NCBI GenBank assembly: GCA_016296235.1
Contig: JAEDJR010000059.1
Coordinates: 1-10,506, forward strand
DNA length: 10,506 bases
Direction of reading: 5' to 3'
Source: Oscillospiraceae bacterium
GTDB lineage: Bacteria; Bacillota; Clostridia; Oscillospirales; Oscillospiraceae
This document shows, piece after piece, positions 6,045-10,506 of this stretch. The position numbers were made by a program, and so were the translations under genes. Under the pieces are notes generated by a model. That model saw nothing but the letters and a program-made list of their open reading frames with translations. It did no database searches and was not told where the DNA came from. Numbering within the stretch: the stretch's first letter is position 1; the number at the start of each line of letters is the position of its first letter.

Positions 6045-6804
6045 CGAAATCAGAAGAACGCTGGAAGCGGTTCGGGACGGGAGCCTCAGTGTGAACGAGG
6101 CCCTTCTGCAAATCAAGGAGCAGCCCTTTGTGGATATCGGATACGCCAAGGTGGATCTCCACCGGAAGGTCCGGCAGGGGGCGGCGGAGGTCATTTACGG
6201 CGCCGGAAAGACGCCCGAGCAGATCGTGGGAATTCTGAATGTCCTCCAGGAGCAGGGGGCCGGGACAATCCTGGTGACCCGCCTGTCGCCGGAGGCTGCG
6301 GTTCAGGTGCGGAAGCATCACGCTCTGGATTATCATGAAGGTGCCAGGATTGGCATTCTGGGCCCATTGCCGTCGCCTGACGGTCTGGGCAATATCGTCA
6401 TCGCCACCGGCGGCACCAGCGATATCCCGGTTGCGGAGGAAGCGGCCCTGACGGCCGAGACCCTGGGCAACCGGGTGGTGCGGCTGTACGATGTCGGGGT
6501 GTCCGGAATCCACCGGACTCTGGCCCATATGGACGAAATCATGAATGCCACAGTGATCATCGCTGTGGCCGGCATGGAGGGGGCGCTGCCCAGCGTCATC
6601 GGCGGTCTGGCGGACTGTCCGGTGATTGCCGTGCCCACCAGCGTGGGCTATGGTGCGTCGTTCCAGGGCCTGGCGGCTCTGCTGTCCATGCTCAATTCCT
6701 GCGCCAGCGGCGTATCTGTGGTGAACATCGACAACGGCTTCGGCGCCGGATACCTGGCCAGTATGATTAACCATGTGGCCGCCAGAGGGGAGGATATGCC
6801 ATGA
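6037..6804 (+). CDS. larB: LarB, nickel-pincer cofactor biosynthesis carboxylase
   Basis: A 255-residue protein. LarB carboxylates the pyridinium ring of nicotinic acid adenine dinucleotide and hydrolyses the phosphoanhydride, giving P2CMN for LarE. The C-terminal half (about 115-245) resembles AIR carboxylase (PurE): ATGGTSDIPVAEEA (123-136), YDVGVSGIHR (151-160), GMEGALPSVIGGL (179-191) and VPTSVGYG (199-206). The N-terminal part (FVDIGYAKVDLHR, EVIYGAGKTPEQIV) is also typical of LarB. The start is a GTG at 6037, 5 nt after GGAGGT (6026-6031) and 8 nt inside larE; no ATG is suitably placed. The stop overlaps larC as ATGA. Length is normal and the protein is cytosolic. Confidence 0.95.
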   Translation: MNSEIRRTLEAVRDGSLSVNEALLQIKEQPFVDIGYAKVDLHRKVRQGAAEVIYGAGKTPEQIVGILNVLQEQGAGTILVTRLSPEAAVQVRKHHALDYHEGARIGILGPLPSPDGLGNIVIATGGTSDIPVAEEAALTAETLGNRVVRLYDVGVSGIHRTLAHMDEIMNATVIIAVAGMEGALPSVIGGLADCPVIAVPTSVGYGASFQGLAALLSMLNSCASGVSVVNIDNGFGAGYLASMINHVAARGEDMP

Positions 6805-7985
6805 AAACGCTGTATTTGGACTGCTCCATGGGCGCGGCGGGGGATATGCTCACCGCCGCCCTGCTGGAACTGCTGCCGGACCCGGAGACCTTTGTGGCGG
6901 AGCTCAACGGTCTGGGACTTCCCGGTGTTGAATTCCGTCGGGAGGACGCCGTCAAGTGCGGCATTGCCGGCACCCATATGTCTGTTCTGGTGCACGGTCA
7001 GGAAGAAGACAATCATGACCACGATCACGGCGGACACAGCCACAGTCACAGCGGCCTGTCGGACATCCGCCATCTGGTGCGGGATCATCTGCAGGTGCCG
7101 GAGCCGGTGAAGGCGGATATTCTGGCAGTTTACGACCGGCTGGCCCAGGCGGAAAGCCGGGTTCACGGCGTACCCGTAACCCAGATTCACTTCCACGAGG
7201 TGGGAACTCTGGACGCTCTGGCGGATGTAACGGCGGTCTGCCTGCTGATGAACCGTCTGGCGCCGGACACGGTTCTGGCGTCACCCGTCCATGTGGGCAG
7301 CGGACGGATTCGTTGTGCCCACGGGCTTTTGCCGGTACCGGCTCCGGCCACGGCGGAGCTGCTGCGGGACGTGCCCATCTATGGAGGAAAAATCGCCGGG
7401 GAGCTGTGCACCCCTACCGGTGCAGCCCTGCTGACGCATTTTGTGGATCGCTTCGGCCATATGCCGCCCATGCGAACCCAGGCCATAGGCTACGGCATGG
7501 GGAAGAAGGACTTTGAAGCCGCCAACTGCATCCGGGCTTTCCTGGGGCAGACGGAGGATCTTTCCGACACAGTGCTGGAGCTGTCGTGCAATGTGGACGA
7601 CATGACCGGGGAGGAATTGGGCTTCGCCCTGGAACGGCTGTTGGAGGGCGGCGCCCTGGAGGCCTATACGATTCCCATCGGCATGAAAAAATCCCGCCCC
7701 GGTGTGTTGCTGCGCGTGTTGTGCAGCCCGGAGCGGCGGGAGGATATGCTGGAATTGCTGTTCCGCCACACCTCCACCATCGGCATCCGGGAGTATGAGA
7801 CCCGCCGGTATGTTCTGCGCAGAACCGAGACGCAGGTTTCCACACCGTGGGGCCCTGTCCGCCGCAAAGACGTGAACGGATATGGCGTTCAGCGTGCGAA
7901 ATATGAGTACGAGGACCTGGCCGGAATCGCCCGGGAACAGGGCCTGAGCCTCCGCCAGGTGCAGGAGCAGCTGCCGAAGCTGTGA
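6801..7985 (+). CDS. larC: LarC, nickel insertase for the nickel-pincer cofactor, single-frame form
   Basis: A 394-residue protein. LarC is a CTP-dependent cyclometallase that inserts nickel into the bis-thiocarboxylate to finish the NPN cofactor. It starts MKTLYLDCSMGAAGDM, the family signature. FHEVGTLDALAD (131-142) and CTPTGAALL (203-211) follow. The C-terminal LarC2-like part begins around 255 with CNVDDMTGEELG and contains GMKKSRPGVLLRVL. A histidine-rich loop at 71-84 (NHDHDHGGHSHSHS) is a likely nickel-binding or storage segment. In Lactobacillus plantarum, larC1 and larC2 are joined by programmed frameshifting; here both parts lie in one uninterrupted frame. The ATG at 6801 overlaps the larB stop and has GGGGAGG at 6787-6793. 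It is last in the operon, before a strong terminator. Confidence 0.95.
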   Translation: MKTLYLDCSMGAAGDMLTAALLELLPDPETFVAELNGLGLPGVEFRREDAVKCGIAGTHMSVLVHGQEEDNHDHDHGGHSHSHSGLSDIRHLVRDHLQVPEPVKADILAVYDRLAQAESRVHGVPVTQIHFHEVGTLDALADVTAVCLLMNRLAPDTVLASPVHVGSGRIRCAHGLLPVPAPATAELLRDVPIYGGKIAGELCTPTGAALLTHFVDRFGHMPPMRTQAIGYGMGKKDFEAANCIRAFLGQTEDLSDTVLELSCNVDDMTGEELGFALERLLEGGALEAYTIPIGMKKSRPGVLLRVLCSPERREDMLELLFRHTSTIGIREYETRRYVLRRTETQVSTPWGPVRRKDVNGYGVQRAKYEYEDLAGIAREQGLSLRQVQEQLPKL

Positions 7986-8007
7986 GACCCGGCAGGAGGC
8001 ATGCAGC

Positions 8008-8045
8008 GCAACGGCTCCCCTGAGACGGGGAGCCGTTGCTTGTTC
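8008..8045 (+). terminator. terminator after larC
   Basis: A 13-bp perfect stem, GCAACGGCTCCCC (8008-8020) with GGGGAGCCGTTGC (8027-8039), loop TGAGAC, tail TTGTTC. It sits between convergent genes. On the plus strand it has a short U-rich tail; on the minus strand no U-run follows the hairpin, so it may stop the opposing transcript less well. Confidence 0.82.
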
Positions 8046-9151
8046 TAAAACCGGAAATCCGCATCCATAGGCCATGCTTGGGTGATCACACCCTCATCCA
8101 GCAGCCGCAGCAGCTCGCTGGGAGCAGCGGCAATCACGCCGCCATAAGAGTGAATTCCTGCCTGACTGATATAATCCAAGACAGACTGATAGTAGGACCC
8201 GGAAACCCAGCCCTGTTCTGCCTCCGCCGGGAATTCCGTCTGGCCGGCCAGGAAACGCAGCAGGCTTTCGAAATGCGCCTCAAGAACTTCGCCGGTGACC
8301 GCCTCTCCGGCCTGCTCAAAGTACGGATAGAAGCTGTTGATTCCCTCCACCAGGATGCCGGAGCCGTAAGGATCCAGACCGCAGAGGGGATAACACTGCC
8401 TGTCCTCCGGGGCGTTCCGGATGCCCGCCCAGCAGAGGGTGCCGTCGATGGTATCCATCAACTCCAGCAATTGCGCCATGGACAGATCCTCAGGAAAGGA
8501 AATGGCTGCGGTGACCTGGACATAATCTGGCAATTCCTCCAATTGCTGCCGGACGGAGGACTTGTGATCGTCCGTCATAGAATAGACCGGATAGCTGGCC
8601 CGCTCGATGACGTTGCACGGCAGATAACCGGACTGGAACGACCGGGGCATGGTCAGGCTTCCGCGATCCAGGGCAGCAGAAGCGTATTCGCTCTCTCCGG
8701 TATAGAAGCCATTGCGGTTCAGATCCAGCTGATAGCGCCCCAGACCGGTTTTGGTGACCAGGGTATGGTTGTAGACATAGCCGGGATGAAACAGTTCCGT
8801 GTAGGCCATAAGGTAGAGATCAAAGTCGCTGCAGGATTGGTCATAGGTGTTGACCTCGGGATTATAGTATTGCCGTTCCAACAGAGGCAGCGCGCCGAAA
8901 AAGATTCCGGCGGCCAAGGCTGCTGCCAGGGCAACCGCGATCAAAATCGTAACGGCCCTGTGCCGCCGCAGAGAGCGGCGTACCTGCCGGAGTTCCGTCC
9001 GGGCCGGTTCCGCCGGGGGAGTCTGGCTCCAGTCCTCATCCAGATACTCGCTGATCAGCCGGTTTTTTTCCAGCTCCTCCTCCACCAGGGCGCATTCCTC
9101 CGGGGATGCGGTGCCGGCCCGGAAGTGGGCAAAGGCGTCGTTAAAACTCAT
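8045..9151 (-). CDS. membrane-anchored anti-sigma factor (Sigma_reg_N / Sigma_reg_C type)
   Basis: A 368-residue protein. Residues 1-45 (FNDAFAHFRAGTASPEECALVEEELEKNRLISEYLDEDW) resemble the cytoplasmic sigma-regulator N-terminal domain that holds an ECF sigma factor. A basic stretch (RQVRRSLRRHR) precedes one membrane segment at about 66-91, so residues after about 92 should lie outside the cell. The C-terminal region (VQVTAAISFPEDLSMAQLLELMDTIDGTLCWAGIRNAPED) resembles the anti-sigma C-terminal domain (PF13791). The ATG at 9149-9151 overlaps the sigma gene by 11 nt and has GGAGG at 9161-9165, a coupled arrangement that fixes its partner. Release of sigma presumably needs a signal or proteolysis; neither can be identified here. 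The extracellular part, about 275 residues, binds an unknown cue. Confidence 0.8.
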   Translation of the reverse strand: MSFNDAFAHFRAGTASPEECALVEEELEKNRLISEYLDEDWSQTPPAEPARTELRQVRRSLRRHRAVTILIAVALAAALAAGIFFGALPLLERQYYNPEVNTYDQSCSDFDLYLMAYTELFHPGYVYNHTLVTKTGLGRYQLDLNRNGFYTGESEYASAALDRGSLTMPRSFQSGYLPCNVIERASYPVYSMTDDHKSSVRQQLEELPDYVQVTAAISFPEDLSMAQLLELMDTIDGTLCWAGIRNAPEDRQCYPLCGLDPYGSGILVEGINSFYPYFEQAGEAVTGEVLEAHFESLLRFLAGQTEFPAEAEQGWVSGSYYQSVLDYISQAGIHSYGGVIAAAPSELLRLLDEGVITQAWPMDADFRF

Positions 9152-9623
9152 AACCTTGTTCCTCCAATTCCTGTTTCAGATTTTGCCTCAGACGGCAGAG
9201 CTTTGTTTTGACTGCGCCGGGCGTCCGATGCAGCAGCTGCGCAACCTGTGGAATGGCCAGACCGCTGAAATAGTGCAGCGTCAGCAATTCACGGTCGGCA
9301 GGGGAGAGACCGTTTATGGCGCGCCAGAGGGCCTGCCGCCGCTCGTCCAGCACCACTAACTGCTCCGGCGTTTCGGTTGCTTCCGGTTCCCAGTCCGGCT
9401 GACGTCTCTGCCTGCGCAGCTGGTCGAGCCAGAGATTCTTCACCACCCGCAGCAGCCAGCAGGAGAAGGCGGGGTGACTTTCGTCCAGGGAGACATAGGC
9501 CTTCACAAAGGCGTCCGCCACCAGATCCTCCGCCGTTTCCCTCTGCCCGCATAAGGAGAGCGCATAGAGCAGGGCGGAGGCATAGTATTGCCGGTATAGC
9601 TGTTCCAGAATTTCCTGCTTCAT
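9141..9623 (-). CDS. ECF-type RNA polymerase sigma factor (sigma-70 family)
   Basis: A 160-residue protein with only regions 2 and 4. Region 2 spans about 7-75 (YRQYYASALLYALSLCG, AEDLVADAFVKAYVSLDE, FSCWLLRVVKNLWLDQLRRQRR). Region 4 spans about 97-152 (LSPADRELLTLHYFSGLAIPQVAQLLHRTPGAVKTKLCRLRQNLK), including the helix-turn-helix for the -35 element. It should direct RNA polymerase to a small regulon that includes its own operon. The ATG at 9621-9623 has GGAGG at 9631-9635. The gene is followed with an 11-nt overlap by its anti-sigma factor. It lies 34 nt downstream of a GNAT gene on the same strand, with an ECF-like promoter at the junction. Confidence 0.93.
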   Translation of the reverse strand: MKQEILEQLYRQYYASALLYALSLCGQRETAEDLVADAFVKAYVSLDESHPAFSCWLLRVVKNLWLDQLRRQRRQPDWEPEATETPEQLVVLDERRQALWRAINGLSPADRELLTLHYFSGLAIPQVAQLLHRTPGAVKTKLCRLRQNLKQELEEQGYEF

Positions 9624-9644
9624 TTCTCACCCTCCTTCATCTTA

Positions 9645-9672
9645 TAAACGAACGGAATCAAAAAAGGTTACA
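9645..9672 (-). promoter_or_regulatory. candidate ECF (autoregulatory) promoter for the sigma/anti-sigma operon
   Basis: On the minus strand: TGTAAC (9672-9667), a 16-nt spacer starting with a run of T, then CGTTTA (9650-9645). The AAC -35 core, CGT -10 core, 16-nt spacing and T-rich spacer fit ECF sigma promoters. It overlaps the last codons of the upstream acetyltransferase gene. The start codon of the sigma gene is 21 nt downstream. Confidence 0.6.
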
Positions 9673-10197
9673 AGGAGACCGATGATGCTGTTCCAGCCAG
9701 TCTTCCCGCAGAAGACCGTAGAGATACAGATCGGCCCAGCATCCCTTGCTGTCCCGGGTATGACCGCGCTGCACACCCTCGCGGTGCATGCCGAGTTTCT
9801 CCATCAGCCCGGCGGCTTTCACGGGGTCGATGGTTTCGGCAAAGACCTTATGAATCAGAAGATGAGAAAAGGCATAGTCCAACAGGCCCGAAGAGGCCTC
9901 AAAAGCATAGCCCTGCCTCCAATGATCCCTGCGAAACACCCATCCAATTTCGCAGACGCCGTCTTCCACAGGGTTAAAAAGCAGATAACCCAGAAGAAGA
10001 CCGCTTTCCCGGTGAACGCAGGCCAGCGCACCGCGGCGGGCAATGCAGAAGCTGCGGAGAAACGCTTCGGTTTTCTCCGGAGAATAGGCAGGTTCCATGT
10101 ATTCCATGGCGACAGGATCACCCAGTATCTCCTGCAAAGCAGGTCCGTCCTGCTCAAGAAAGCTGCGGATCCGTACACGCTGCAGAGTCAGATTCAT
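9658..10197 (-). CDS. GNAT family N-acetyltransferase, RimJ/RimL type
   Basis: A 179-residue protein. It has the arrangement of the RimJ/RimL (Acetyltransf_3) branch: LQRVRIRSFLEQDGPALQEILGDPVAMEYM at the N-terminus, then EIGWVFRRDHWRQGYAFEAS (84-103) containing the acetyl-CoA-binding R-x-x-G-x-A segment, and HKVFAETIDPVKAAGLMEKLGMHREG (116-141) as the C-terminal motif. Relatives acetylate ribosomal-protein N-termini or small amines; the substrate here is unknown. The ATG at 10195-10197 has AGGAGG at 10207-10212. It has its own promoter, and its 3' end carries the candidate ECF promoter of the following sigma gene, so it may also feed transcripts into that operon. Confidence 0.88.
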   Translation of the reverse strand: MNLTLQRVRIRSFLEQDGPALQEILGDPVAMEYMEPAYSPEKTEAFLRSFCIARRGALACVHRESGLLLGYLLFNPVEDGVCEIGWVFRRDHWRQGYAFEASSGLLDYAFSHLLIHKVFAETIDPVKAAGLMEKLGMHREGVQRGHTRDSKGCWADLYLYGLLREDWLEQHHRSPCNLF

Positions 10198-10223
10198 GTT
10201 ACTGAGCCTCCTTTTTTGCTTCT

Positions 10224-10252
10224 ATGATAGCGCCAGGGGGAGGAAACCACAA
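10224..10252 (-). promoter_or_regulatory. sigma-A promoter of the RimJ/RimL-type GNAT gene
   Basis: On the minus strand TTGTGG (10252-10247), a 17-nt spacer and TATCAT (10229-10224), ending about 27 nt before the ATG. Moderate match to consensus with ideal spacing. Confidence 0.6.
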
Positions 10253-10304
10253 GGCTTTTCTGAAATAATACAACCTCACAGCAGTGTTCGAGCTCATTTA
10301 TGAC

Positions 10305-10333
10305 TTGCTTTTCATGATAAAGTCAGTTATAAT
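10305..10333 (+). promoter_or_regulatory. sigma-A promoter of tRNA-Pro
   Basis: TTGCTT (10305-10310), a 17-nt spacer and a perfect TATAAT (10328-10333). Transcription should begin near 10340, about 90 nt before the tRNA. It is divergent from the GNAT promoter about 50 bp to the left. Confidence 0.75.
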
Positions 10334-10353
10334 AAAAAAGTTCTGTTTGGGCC

Positions 10354-10421
10354 TTTCCATCCGGGTTTTGCGAAGCATGATATCGCGCCCGTTTGGGAGA
10401 ATATGCCCAGCCGGATGGAAA
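10354..10421 (+). repeat. 11-bp inverted repeat in the tRNA-Pro 5' leader
   Basis: TTTCCATCCGG (10354-10364) and CCGGATGGAAA (10411-10421) are perfectly complementary and enclose 46 nt. Inside, GCGA (10370-10373) can pair with TCGC (10383-10386), and CCC (10388-10390) with GGG (10395-10397), giving a possible branched fold. There is no U-run after it, so it is not a terminator. Function unknown. Confidence 0.65.
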
Positions 10422-10430
10422 ACTGAATAA

Positions 10431-10506
10431 CCGGGTGTAGCGCAGTTGGTAGCGCGCCTGCTTTGGGAGCAGGATGCCGCAGGTTCGAATCCTGTCACTC
10501 GGACCA
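10431..10506 (+). tRNA. tRNA-Pro(UGG)
   Basis: A complete 76-nt cloverleaf. The acceptor stem is CCGGGTG (10431-10437) with CACTCGG (10496-10502), with one G-U pair. The D-stem is GCGC/GCGC (10440-10455). The anticodon stem CCTGC/GCAGG (10457-10473) encloses a loop with anticodon TGG at 10464-10466, reading proline CCN codons. The T-arm is GCAGG-TTCGAAT-CCTGT (10479-10495). Discriminator A and an encoded CCA end exactly at the window edge. Confidence 0.97.

Noticed and set aside
8036..9211. 391-residue plus-strand frame opposite the anti-sigma factor
   Set aside because: The minus-strand protein has a coherent membrane segment, domain pattern and coupled start with the sigma gene; the plus-strand frame has none of these.
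10298..10498. 66-residue minus-strand frame beginning MTGFEPAASCSQSRRATNCATPGYS
   Set aside because: It is antisense to tRNA-Pro; this peptide is a well-known false gene call produced by reading tRNA genes backwards.

Overview
The window looks like chromosome of a moderately GC-rich anaerobic Firmicute (class Clostridia, probably an Oscillospiraceae/Ruminococcaceae-type gut bacterium). This is inferred from strong GGAGG ribosome binding sites, sigma-A promoters with 17-nt spacers, a paired TIGR03960/TIGR03936 radical-SAM locus, a Sigma_reg-type anti-sigma factor, and C-run/G-run palindromic repeats of a kind I associate with Faecalibacterium-like genomes. No phage, transposase, CRISPR or plasmid genes are visible.

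Layout, plus strand: the window opens inside a TIGR03960-family radical SAM gene (1-837). It overlaps a TIGR03936/DUF2344 gene (830-1480), which in turn overlaps a D-cysteine desulfhydrase-like PLP enzyme (1477-2472); the three look like one operon. Next come a strong promoter, a structured leader and rplS (ribosomal protein L19, 2615-2956), then a terminator and a small GNAT acetyltransferase (3024-3479). A gene-free stretch of 520 bp (3480-3999) holds three hairpin-rich repeat modules and the promoter of fucO. fucO (4000-5142) is a lactaldehyde reductase/1,2-propanediol oxidoreductase with the codon bias of a highly expressed gene and its own terminator. A consensus promoter then drives larE-larB-larC (5271-7985), the biosynthetic operon for the nickel-pincer nucleotide (NPN) cofactor of lactate racemase-type enzymes. 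No larA is present in the window. A strong hairpin ends the operon.

Layout, minus strand: reading leftward from 10197 are a RimJ/RimL-type GNAT acetyltransferase (10197-9658), an ECF sigma factor (9623-9141) and its overlapping membrane-bound anti-sigma factor (9151-8045). An ECF-type promoter candidate sits at the GNAT/sigma junction and suggests autoregulation. At the right edge a plus-strand promoter and a 90-nt leader with an 11-bp inverted repeat precede tRNA-Pro(UGG), which ends with an encoded CCA on the last base.

How the genes work together: LarB, LarE and LarC should build the NPN cofactor for a LarA-family enzyme encoded elsewhere. FucO, in its own transcription unit next door, reduces lactaldehyde to 1,2-propanediol during deoxysugar fermentation; any link to the lar genes is only thematic. 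The sigma/anti-sigma pair is a self-contained envelope-signal module. I see no clearly novel multigene system. The points most worth a second look are the covarying inverted repeats at 3514-3769, the three-cysteine LarE, the ECF autoregulatory promoter, and the structured tRNA-Pro leader.
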